From Lagopus muta (Eukaryota; Chordata; Aves; Galliformes; Phasianidae): DNA of 64,000 bases. A program made the position numbers and the translations under genes. Numbering within the stretch: position 1 is the first letter of the stretch; each line of letters opens with the position of its first letter. Below are positions 27,101 to 37,219 of the stretch, one piece after another. Location of the stretch: the NCBI RefSeq assembly GCF_023343835.1, contig NC_064443.1, positions 2,170,001 to 2,234,000 of the forward strand. The letters run 5' to 3'. The notes under the pieces were generated by a model that was not told where the DNA came from, ran no database searches, and saw only the letters and a program-made list of their open reading frames with translations.

Positions 27101-30100
27101 AACCTCCAAGAGTTTCTTGGTCAGCTTATGGAATTGAATTGCATTTCGCCAGAGGATGTGGAGATAAAAGGCTGTTTTCCAACCTACCTTGTTTATGGGA
27201 ATAAAACCAGTGTTCAGAAAACCTTGCATCAGCCAGAGTCAGCTGGCAGTAACAAAACATGGTCAAAACATGATTTGTGCTCCGCACTTTATTCTTCAAT
27301 GCATAAATCTCCTGACCCGTGTCCCTGTGTGCTCCATCCCTGCTGGCTGTTTCTAACACCACAACATTTGTACATAATAAAGGTGGATTTCAGTGTACTG
27401 CCAAGTAAATTGATAGCTGCCGGAGACTTGAGAAGTGTTCTTAAACTGAATAGTGTTCCATTAGCATCAGTGGTGCTGCATCCAACCCGTGGGTCCACCC
27501 AGCAGAAAGGTTCATTTTTGGATGGGCACGTGCTGGAGCTGCTTGTTGGATACAGATTTGTTACAGCAGTGTTTGTTCTACCTCATGAGAAATTCCACTT
27601 CTTAAGAGTCTACAGCCTTCTGAGGACGCTGCTGAAGAGCATTAAGACTATTATCATCTTCAAAGCTTCAAACAAATCAGATGCTGCAAGAAATCACGCC
27701 TTGGAGTCAAACAGACATGGTCAGTCAGCAAGGTAACGCCTCCTGTGACAGGTTTGTTGCACAACCTCTAAGTGAATGTGGCCTAGCCACTGCTGGCACT
27801 TGTCATTGTAATTGTTTTTGGCCTGGAGAGCTGATGAATTGTATTTTCATTCTGCTGGTCTTTGTGTGAATGGTTATCCTGGACTCGATCTTGTCCAGGT
27901 ACAGTTTCCTTATTGTTCTATGGTTGCAGCTTAAAATGTATTTTCTTATGGAAGGAGGCTTCATATTTCATGTGCTTGCAGGCTGATGATGTGACAGAAT
28001 AGACAGCAATGCTCAAGATGTTTCATTTTTATTAAGAATAGAAGTTGCCTGTTCATAGTTGTTAGATAGTGGAAGAGCTGTAGATTTGCTTAAATTTTGA
28101 TCTTGTTTTCTGGATCTTGTCTGTCTCCTAGCTTTTACAAGCCTCATCTGACTCTGTCATCTTTATATCCATCTGAATTTCTCATTCAGAAGATTACAGA
28201 AGATAACCAGATTCCAGTTCACCTTCATGCTTCTGTGTCTCTGCAGTATGTGGCTGGGCTTAAAGGAAATGCCCTAGTTGAATTCTTCCATGGCAACATT
28301 GCAGAGGTATTGCACCTAGCCTGGCTATGTGAAAATATGCTTATGACCTTTCAGTATTAGATATTGAAAAACTAACATAACAAACTCAATTTAAAAAAAA
28401 GCAGCAACGCTGTTCTAATCAAATGTAGGTTATCCCAGACCAGAAAGTATTTTGATGAAACACTTGTGCAGATGGCTGTCACTGCTGCAGTAATTGTGCT
28501 GGCAGGCGTATTTTGCCTTCAGGATGCGTGGTGCACAGCAGGAGGATCTCATGTATGTTCTAATGTATGTCTTGAGAAGGTGATTGCTCCGAGAACGTTC
28601 CCATTTTTCTTTTAAAGTGATGAAATGGAAGAGTCACTGGAATGGAATTGTATTTTGACACAGTGCCTGGCTAAATTGATGTCCTGACTGTGAGCATTAT
28701 GTGAATACAACACAGCATGTTGTGTGGCTGTGGGCACTCCAGAAACAAGATCTGTAATTCGGAAATGAAGCGTAGAGCTTCTAACCTAAATTCATTAGCT
28801 GGCTGCAATTGTTGATGATTGGCATTTGAAGTAGTAGAAGACTACATTCCTGCTGCAGACAGCAATAGAAAAGCTTATTAAGAAAGTCACTTTTTAATTA
28901 CCTGACTCCTTTCCCAGTCTCTTAAAGCAGGCAGTTTTTAAGTGTGCTTGTCTCTGCACCATGAGGATTTGATGAGGAAAAGTAATGGAGCTGGGTTACT
29001 ATGGAAGCTGCACAGCAAGAAAAGGAGCTACAGGGATGAGCTGTGCTTCCATCCCTCTTAAGGATCTTTGTATCCGAGCACTGAGTAGCATGTGAAGGCT
29101 TGATAACCTTGAGGTGCAGGAAGCACTACTCATCTATAGAATTACCTTCAGTGTCTCTTCTAGTGCTCTCTTGTGCACTCAATGTTTTTCTTTTCTTTCT
29201 GCCCAGAAGTGGGGAATCATTAGACCACGGCAGAAACCATTTTCTCTCTAAAACAAAGGCATTTTCAGCAGATATCTACCATAGCTTCAGTTAGCAGATG
29301 AACTTCTGCTCTGATTGTAACATATTGCACTATTTCAAATTTTGGAACAGGTTTCCTAGCCATCTCAACCTGCGTGTGAGGCAATGAAGCTGTCTGAAAG
29401 ATCAGTGTGAAGTTATTTGCTAAATACTGTTTATGTCTTAGGTGGAGAATGAAGAGTTGAGGCACCTCATGTGGTCTTCAGTTCTGTTTTACAAAACTCC
29501 CAGTGTGGAAGTGATGGCTTGTGTGCTTCTCTCAACAAAGGCTATTTACTTCCTGTTGGATGATACTTTCAATCATGCTGATGAGCATCAGTCAGGTAAG
29601 GCAGCTGTTAGCTTTGATCCCCTGGTGAGATTACAGGCTTAATCTGCGTCCACTCTTTGTATGGAGCTTACCAGACTTGGCTGATACTCGTGGCTGAGGA
29701 TGAGTGGCACAGTCTGCCCTATGCAAAGTGCTTTTATCTTTAAAAAGAGGCTTTTATCTTTAAAAAAAAAAAAAAGTCAGCTTTGGGGTTTTGAGTCACA
29801 GCTCTTTCTCAAACCTTTTTGTGCCTTCGTGTCCAGGCTTCTTTCAGGTGTCACTTGATAGTCCTCAGCTGAGCAGTTAAGGAACCTGTCCCCAAGCAAA
29901 ATGGCAAATGAAGGATAATGAGAATTACTGTATTGTAGTCATGGTAGTGGTTCCCAAGTGTTATTTGTACTGATAAGTGAGACCTGCTGATTTGAATTGC
30001 TGTGGTTCTTCAGGAAACGCCCTTTGCTAAGAGACTGGATGCTTGGAAATTAGCTGCTGTTCTACCTTCCTTATTTACCTGTGATTTTTTTTTTTTTTCC

Positions 30101-33100
30101 TGAAAATTACAATTACAGTCATGGAAAGAAGTGAAATTAATCTTTTTCACTTGACTTTACCATACGTTCAACAGATTTTTGGAACCAAGAAAACTCAGAA
30201 TGTGAAAATAACTCTTTCCACCTCTCTTGCTGCCTTGTGCTAAAGCTGAATGATCTGCAGTCAGTAAACGTTGGCCTGTTTGACCAATACTTCAGAATTA
30301 CTGGTATGTATTATGCTGTAAGTTCTTCCTTTTCCATATCTTGCCTGGATGGATTATTACCTTTGAGATGGAAGTGTTATTTTCACTTCATTTTCTGAAA
30401 AGGAATTATGCTGATGGTGCTGTATGAGTAGGCTTGCAACATCCTGTAGTTCAGGAACTATGGGAATCTGTATCTTGAAATTCTTAAATTATCCTGACTT
30501 AATGACAGATTAAAAGGAATTCCGAGGACTGTCTTGTTGCTTTGAGGCTTTGGCTTGCATTAAACTATAAGATATTGCCCACGGTGCAAAATGCATAGTT
30601 GGTGGCTGACTTTTTGGGATGAAAAATAAGGTGATGAGGTTCCAGGAGTGAGGATGCCAACTTAATTTTTAGTTGAAGTGACACAGGTGTGTTTTCAGGG
30701 CTGTATCACTTCACCCTAGAGTCCCACTTCCTGTGAGTCATGCATTTGTGTTCTGAAATACCTTTCCAGTTTTGTTAAGACCTTGTGAAAATGTGTTTAA
30801 AGTTAGCTTATGTATGGCCAGCATACAAAGGGAGAGATCTTAGAGGAAAAAAAATGACCTTCATAAATTGTAACAACATAAGGATGAGCCTGTAGAGCAC
30901 TGGTCAAACCTAAATCCTAAGTGTACATCACTTTAAACCAAAAGAATTCATATTCTTGTTTTCTAGAGCTTGTGAGAGTTGTCCTTTTCCAAGGATTGGA
31001 AGATTTTGTATTCACAAAACTATTCCATGATGCCTATTTTCAGGAGAAAAATTGCTTACAAGACATATTTTAAGACAGCTGCTTGTTGGTGAAGAGGTTG
31101 TGGTAATTCCCCATATGAATGTATGAATGGTTGATGTGGTCTTCTGTTCAGGACAGTCTGCAGATCACATAGTCGCCTGCCTGACGAGAGACAGTTACAA
31201 CACTCACGCCTTCATGCAGCAGCTGATGGCAGTCCTGTCGTTGCTCGCACGCACACCTTCACCAGAACCAATAGATAAAGACTTCTACTCTGAATTTGGG
31301 AGTAAAACCACTGGTAAGTATCCTTCCTACGTGGCTGGGGCTGTTCAGGCTTCGTGCTGAGAGCATCTTCCGAAGTGCAGCGATTAAAAGCCTTCAGGAG
31401 AGGTGCATGTGTCAGTTGATTCCCATTTGTTCCTGATGCTTCATTCAAACTCCTTTACCTTAATCGTTATCTTAAATGTGCCTTATCTGAGAAGAATTGC
31501 TAAACATAAGCAGTCTTGCACATGTAAAGTTGGTTGCCTTTTTTGCCTAGGTAAAACTGCATTTCCTATGCAGTGTTTTGGAGAGTGGAGTAGTTCAGCT
31601 CTCACTGTGTGTTTCAACCTCTAAAAGCCTTGTAAGTCTGTCAGCAGGGAACAGTGAATACAGCCTGAAAGCTGTTCTCCTTGTTGGGTCAGATGAAGTA
31701 ATTCTGTCATTCTGAAGCAACGTAGTGAAGTAAAAACCAGACCTCCATAAGGAGCATTAAGTTTGGTTCCAATGTAAGGTGAAACTTCTTTGCTCACAAT
31801 TCTGACCGAAGGTCACAAAATAAAGCAACTTCTTCCTGAAGAATGATTGTTATTGTAACTCCTTTTTGGTGTGTAAATCCAAAAAGTGCAAGGTCTGATG
31901 GCAGGAGTCACCCCATTCCTTACACCAGCTGATTTATGTGAAGAAAGCAGGCAGCCTTCCTTCAAGGAAGGGACTACAAAGGAGAAAGGGACTGCAGTAT
32001 TTCCTCCTGCCACTCCAGAACTCAACCCCAAAGCTGTCGGATGTGCTCATTAATTAGGGATATAAAAGCAGTTCTTGCAGGAGCACTGTCTTCTTTTTTA
32101 ATTCTGCTTCCAAGAAGTAGAAAACTTGTGTCCAGTGGTATGGTGATGCCTTCAGTCAATTGGGAACTAGGGAGTGGTAAGGAGGAGGCTGAGGAACTCA
32201 GCTGGTAGGAAGATGGATAGCATGATACACGAGTTCAGTTTTATTTCCTTCTGTCCGTTCTACTGTCACTGGAACTAGTTGTGGTGAGAGCTGTAGGTAG
32301 GTAATGCACAACAGACTCCAGTAAATACCTGCAATCCAAATAAAATGATTCCAGTATGTCAAAGTAAAACTACACGTGCGTAAATGTAAAGTTCACTTCC
32401 TGATGCAGCCAACAGCCAAACGTTGTTGCTTATCCTTAAAGTATTGTATATTACTAAGCTTTATTAGAACATATTATTATTCTTGCAGGAAAAATGGAGA
32501 ATTATGAACTGATTCACTCTAGCAGAGTAAAATTTATTTATCCAAATGAAGAGGAGATTGGGGACCTTGCTTTTCTAGTGGCAGAGAAGATGGATGGCTT
32601 AACTCAGCTCCAGTCTCTCCATATCCTCCTTTATGTGTTGGCGTTTCAAGTCAGTCCTGTGGAAGGATCTGCCCAAAACACTAGTCCACTTCAACCTAAA
32701 ACACTAATACTAACCAGCTCCGATTTGTTCCTCTTTGATGAAGATTATATCTGTTATCCACTGCCTGAATTTGCTAAGGAGCCTCCAAAGAGAGACAAGT
32801 ATCGGCTTGCGGACGGCAGACGAATCCGGGACTTGGACAGAGTACTTATGGGTTACCAAACGTATCCACAGGCCCTTACATTTGTGTTTGATGATGTTCA
32901 GAATCAGAACCTGATGCAGAACTTAGCGCTGAATCACTTTGGAGACGCTGACGGTGCCCCAAAGGGAAATGCTAAACAAGAAGGCATCAGGAACAGAGAG
33001 ATCCAGTGGTACATCTTTATTCCAAGTGCAGAAAGTCGAGAGAGGTTAATTTCATTGCTTGCAAGACAGTGGGAGATACTGTGTGGTAGGGAACTGCCTT

Positions 33101-33117
33101 TGGAACTCACTGGGTAA
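2734..33117 (+). CDS. NISCH: Nischarin, complete 21-exon gene
   Basis: Nischarin is an endosomal PX/LRR scaffold binding PI3P, integrin alpha5, PAK and IRS proteins (family knowledge). Coding exons: 2734-2817, 7687-7770, 8046-8228, 12846-12894, 14277-14440, 15707-15802, 16533-16628, 17141-17293, 18073-18141, 18548-18733, 18929-19057, 20256-20369, 21175-21283, 24962-25083, 25896-25939, 26419-27732, 28132-28306, 29442-29595, 30175-30303, 31152-31313, 32489-33117. They total 4245 bases, 1414 residues, versus about 1504 in human. The PX domain spans roughly residues 12-125 with [13 protein letters not shown] (Arg46 is the expected PI3P ligand). LxxLxLSxN leucine-rich repeats cover about 250-430. 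The large exon 26419-27732 and the last exons match the C-terminal region, ending PLELTG. The human acidic and Pro/Ala-rich low-complexity segments are missing. The ATG at 2734 was chosen because it gives the SELVETYT lead into PX. Introns hold CR1 pieces listed separately; otherwise nothing recognised. Confidence 0.95.
5165..5332 (+). mobile_element. CR1 3' fragment in NISCH intron 1
   Basis: Sequence from gcccaaggaggctgtgg to ccattctgtgattct matches the 3' end of CR1 non-LTR retrotransposons, strongly 5'-truncated. The same subfamily recurs in reverse at 25518 and 35258. Confidence 0.85.
9925..11357 (+). mobile_element. CR1 fragment with ORF2 remains in NISCH intron 3
   Basis: Decayed ORF2 peptide can be followed: residues typical of the linker before reverse transcriptase ([21 protein letters not shown]) near 10240-10330, the ADVTPIYK block at 10750-10775, then a jump to the C-terminal region ([15 protein letters not shown] near 10830-10875). 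The jump shows an internal deletion of most of the polymerase domain. It ends in the CR1 3' tail (gattctatgattgt). Confidence 0.9.
19110..19290 (-). mobile_element. CR1 3' fragment in NISCH intron 11
   Basis: Begins with cacagaatcacaggatggcc, the reverse complement of the CR1 3' end, and runs through the standard ccagggatggggcatcc block. Confidence 0.85.
19335..19760 (+). mobile_element. CR1 fragment in NISCH intron 11, opposite orientation
   Basis: Plus-strand CR1 sequence (gagcgggtccagaggagg through ggggttggaacta) immediately follows the minus-strand fragment. Tail-to-head orientation indicates two separate insertions. Confidence 0.75.
19761..19890 (-). mobile_element. CR1 3' end fragment
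   Basis: Short stretch (ggttgaaaaagacccctaagatcatc) with the consensus of the reversed CR1 3' end. Confidence 0.6.
22110..22180 (+). mobile_element. Possible short CR1 3' relic in NISCH intron 13
   Basis: The words agatctttgaaggtcctttccaactg resemble a decayed plus-strand CR1 3' end. It is short and diverged. Confidence 0.4.
23412..24735 (-). mobile_element. Long CR1 fragment in NISCH intron 13
   Basis: Reverse-oriented CR1 of about 1.3 kb. The minus strand translates to [17 protein letters not shown] near 24080-24030 and further decayed reverse transcriptase 3' sequence, with frameshifts. The 3' end (tcatagaatcagataat) lies at the low coordinate. Confidence 0.9.
25518..25805 (-). mobile_element. 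CR1 3' fragment in NISCH intron 14
   Basis: Starts acagaatcacagaatggcc and is nearly identical over its first 200 bases to the copy at 35263, so the two are the same CR1 subfamily. Confidence 0.85.
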
Positions 33118-33885
33118 CTCGTGCCCAGCTCGGTGATTGCAGTGCCTGTTCTCAAGTGAAGCACAGCGTTTCAAAGAGCGCCTGTCAAGTTCTGTCACTT
33201 CAGTAAGGAGCTGAACTGGACTCCTGTGCTTCCTAGGGCACTGCGCAGTCCGTGCGACCGCTCTGAGGTGTGAGCTGGAGGTTGGACTTGTTGTGAAGTC
33301 TGTTTTTTATGCAGTAGCATATAGTGACAAAATTCATGAGACATCCTGGGAAACTGTATGGAAAAAATCAAGGAGTCAACACTAGATATGCTGTCTTCTA
33401 GGGCTGTTGAGGTTTCTGCTGATTTTACTGTATATATCAGTCTTGCTATTCTATACAAATTCCAATGTGTAAATAATGGTAAATGCTTGTGTATGTTCCA
33501 GTGCAATGGTATTTGTACAAGATGTATTTTGGGTATGCTGCTAACGCTTATTATTTAATGACCTTTGTTTTATGTATTTCTTCCATTCTAAGGCCAAATG
33601 TAATGATTTGCTGCCAATCACGAGCCTGGCAACAAAATCTCCAGCGCAAGCAGGCGACACTTTTTCCACACAGAGTTTGTTTCATGCACATTCTTTTGTT
33701 TAGCACAGGAGAAAGGATTGCCTGTCAAAGTCTGCTCAGTATATGGCCTTGAAAGTGGAAATAACCAAGATGACTATAAAACTATTTTGTCAGCAAATAA
33801 TGAGTTTGTATCGCTGAACACCCAGTCTTTCTTTTGCCTACTTTGTCAATACAAATAAAGTGTAATTTGACAGTTGTCTCTTGGC
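33118..33885 (+). other. NISCH: NISCH 3' UTR
   Basis: Follows the TAA stop and continues to a canonical AATAAA. A TGTATATA-type AU-rich stretch near 33427-33440 resembles Pumilio-like elements. No coding exon is seen. Confidence 0.7.
33854..33859 (+). terminator. NISCH: NISCH poly(A) signal
   Basis: AATAAA followed by a T/G-rich stretch (gttgtctcttggccttgtct), the usual downstream element. It is the first canonical signal after the stop codon. Confidence 0.8.
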
Positions 33886-35257
33886 CTTGTCTTAATTCAA
33901 GTATATCTTGTTTGCAGGATACTCCATGTACAGTTCAGTGGTGCATTTTGTTCCTGGAGTGTATTATAAAGGATGAAATAAGGGACAAAGGAAAAGAAAA
34001 TGGTTTCTACTGTAGCAAGTGTGTAATGGTTCCCAAATGCTGTTGAGTTGTGGAAACAGAATCTGCAGCCTCTGAACACAGTGTAAAGGGATTCATGTCG
34101 GGTTTTGTCACAGGCAGGGATTTGCTTTCCAAGCTGGCGGTCATCCTTAACCTGAGGTGTTTGTATGCCCAGCAAGTTTCAGCCTCCTGTGACAGTATAA
34201 CAGAAAAAAGTCACTACTCAAGAGTTTGTCCTCATATAATGAGACTTCAATGTTTCATTGTATTACATTTGCATATTTACATAAGAGATGAGCTGTTCTG
34301 AAATATACGCAACCAGCTGATGCTGTTTAAAACTGACGATCTTCTAAAATATAAAAAAGCAGGTTGGAATGCACCTCTGGAGCCTGGGACAGGGCATCCT
34401 TCCAACAGGTTCCTCAGAGCCTTCTCCAAAGTTGTGAGCATCTCTCTCATTCTATGGAGCATTTCTCCCTACTAATAGGGAGTTGGGCTGTGCTCTGTAG
34501 GGTCTGCATGCAGGAGTGTTGCAGCCAGTGCAAGAATGACAACAAAGTAAGCAGCCAAAGTCAAAAATTGTATGGTGGGATGCTGTGGAGCTCCATAATA
34601 ACCAGAGCATTGCTCATCTGCTGCTATCCTGTGTTTATTAGAGGAAGCCCTGCTGCTCCTGGGCTTAGCCTGAGCTGAATGGTTACAGTAGAGTGTGATT
34701 ACTATAAACTGTATTTTCCTCTCTTTTGAAGAATGTCTTCTGTTACCTAAAATACCAAGTGTACATATATATATTTAAGCTCAACCGTAATTAGGTAGAA
34801 AAAGCTTTGCAATTAAAAAAAGGAAGTAGGTATAATTAAGCTCAGGTCTTAATTAGTTCTCCACTAACACTCTTAATTGGTTGGTACAATTGTTTTAGAT
34901 AACACCCAAGAGGATTCTTTGGCAACTCAGTATTAATTGCACGTGCTTGAGAATGTAGCAGATGAACAGATGTGCAACGTGGCTGCTGGCTGCCCAACCT
35001 GCTGCCTTGCCTGCGCTGCACTGAGTGAAGAGGAGTTGTCCTGGGCTGCATATACATTATATAATGGCTATGTTATAGAAGTTACTAAGCAATTTTAGAT
35101 ACATTTTTCTTTTAAACGTTATAATAATAATAAAAAAGTATATAATAGTGGGATATTTGTCCTTGTTTTAGTGAACCAAACACAACAGTCTGGATCAATG
35201 GGAGCTCACTAAGAACTGCAACCAATTCCAAGGTGTGCAGCAGAGATTTTTGATGAT
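33886..35257. other. Intergenic, nothing recognised
   Basis: AT-rich DNA between the NISCH poly(A) site and a CR1 element. There are short A/T simple tracts at 34765-34780 and 35120-35150. No coding exon or known repeat family was recognised. Confidence 0.5.
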
Positions 35258-36235
35258 CATAGAATCACAGAATGCCCTGGATTAAAAAGGACACAGTGCT
35301 CATCCAGTTCCAAACCCCTGCTGTGTGCAGGTCACCAACCAGCAGCCCAGGCTGCCCAGAGCCACATCCAGCCTGGCCTTGAATGCCTGCAGGGATGGGG
35401 CATCCACAGCCTCCTTGGGCAACCTGTGCCAGTGCCTCACCGCCCTCTGGGTGAAAAACTTCCTCCTCATATCCAACCTAAACCTCCCCTGCCTCAGTTT
35501 AACACCATTCCCCCTTGTCCTGTCACCATCCACCAACATCCATTCCCCCTCCTGTTTATATGCTCCCTTCAAGTACTGGAAGGCCACTATGAGTTCTCCC
35601 TGCAGCCTTCTCTTCCCCAAGCTGAACAAGCCCAGTTCCCCCAATGTTTCCTCACAGCAGAGCTGCTCCAGCCCTCTGCTCATCTCAGTGCCTCCTCTGG
35701 ACCCGCTCCTGTGCTGGGCCCCAGCCCTGGACGCAGCGCTGCAGATGGGGCCTCACAAGAGCTGAGCAGAGGGGGACGATCACCTCCCTCTCCTGCTGGC
35801 CGCCCCTTTTTCATGCAGCCCAGCACACAGCTGGCCTTCTGGGCTGCAGGCGCACACTGCTGCCTCATGGCCAGCTTCTCGTCCGCCAGGACCCCCAGGT
35901 CCTTCTCCGCAGGGCTGCTTCCAGGAGATCTTCCTCCAGTTTGTATAAACACCTGGGATTGCCCCAACCCAGCACCCTGCACTTGGCCCTATTGAACATC
36001 TTTATGTTCTCATGGACCCACTCCTCCAGCCTGGCCACGTCCCTCTGGTTGGCTTCCATTCCTTCCAATGTATCAACTGCACCGCTCAGATTGGTGTCAT
36101 CCACAAACTTGTTGAGGGTGCCCTCGATGCCACTGTCTGTCATTGAAGATGTTGAAGATCACCAGATGTAGATGACATCCATTGCCCTTCCACATCCACC
36201 AGAGCAGTTGCTCTATCATAGAAATCCACCAGATT
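35258..36235 (-). mobile_element. CR1 fragment, about 1 kb
   Basis: Reverse-oriented CR1, starting catagaatcacagaatgcc. Minus-strand frames retain pieces of the ORF2 C-terminus ([20 protein letters not shown] near 36040-35980) with frameshifts. The high end, near 36235, still reads as CR1 (ccatcatagaaatccaccagatt in the reverse sense). Confidence 0.9.
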
Positions 36236-36374
36236 ACCACAAGAGGTTGTATTCTACACAGTAGAGGTTTTGACCTAATAAAGTTTTGGAACGTAAATGA
36301 AGCTTTTGCCAAACAAATGAGCACCTGGGAAAAAAAAAAACAAGTTCTCCTCACTCCATATAACTATGTGAAAG

Positions 36375-36670
36375 GAGACTGAAGTGAGGTGGAGGTCGGC
36401 CTCTTCTCCCAGGTAGCAGCAATGCAAGGAGTGGGAATGGCCTCCAGTTGCACCAGGGGATCCTGCTGGATCCTAGGAAGAAGGTCTTTGCTGAAAGAGC
36501 GGTCGGGCACTGGCACAGCTGTATGGGGAGCTGGGGGAGTCAGCGCCCATGGAGGCGTCCCAGAACCGTGGGGATGTGGCACTGAGGGATGTGGGCAGGT
36601 GGGGGGTGGACGGTGGGACCTGGGGATCTTAGAGGTGTTTGCCAACCACAGGGACACTGTGATTCTGTGA
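36375..36670 (+). mobile_element. CR1 3' fragment at the edge of the left inverted arm
   Basis: Plus-strand CR1 3' end closing with cactgtgattctgtga. Its last 145 bases are shared with the reversed copy at 62696-62850, so this element was present before the PHF7-like segment was duplicated. Confidence 0.85.
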
Positions 36671-36689
36671 ATCGAGTCATTTATTGTAG

Positions 36690-37146
36690 CGAGAGGTAAT
36701 GAGCAGCAAGCAACAAAACGTCACGGGAAAAGATGAGCGCTTGATTGGGATACTGCTGGAGCCACAGGCCCGGCAGCACTCAGGTGGGGCCAGGAGGGTG
36801 GACGTGTCGCCCAGTGCCTTCAGCAGCACCAACACGCTGGGCTCCAGTGGGGCTGCGTCCAGCACCGGGCCCCTCACCCTGCGCTGGCTGCAAGAGCCTC
36901 CGCCCTGCTGCCTGGGTGCCCTCAGCCCCGGTGAGGTGTGATGGCATCACAGAGGGTGGCACGGAACGGCCACTGTGACCTGTGGGGTGCAGAACAGAGC
37001 CAAGGCTGCGGGGCTCAGGCCGAGCTCAGTGCGACTTGGTGAGGTGAGCAGGGAGGAAGGGGCTGCCTGAGGCTGCCCAGGGAGGAGGGTTCCCCAGCGC
37101 TCGGGGCCTGAGCTGAGAACTCAGCCTCGTCCCGCTTCTCCCCTAG
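36690..37146 (+). promoter_or_regulatory. Upstream region of PHF7-like A
   Basis: This region is conserved in the inverted copy (62322-62690). An acceptor-like ctcccctag ends at 37146, so a non-coding exon may lie further upstream; no TATA box is evident. A reversed AATAAA (ttattg context near 36680) is shared with the other arm. Confidence 0.4.
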
Positions 37147-37219
37147 GTTGTCACGCGGAGGAGAAAGCCTGGTTTTGCTGGGACAGACACTCTGCGAGTG
37201 CTCGCCGTTTGTGCACACG

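Noticed and set aside
37148-37219. N-terminal extension of PHF7-like A (SRGGESLVLL...)
   Set aside because: The frame would start at TTG. The first ATG is at 37220 and the region follows an acceptor-like site, so it is taken as 5' UTR.
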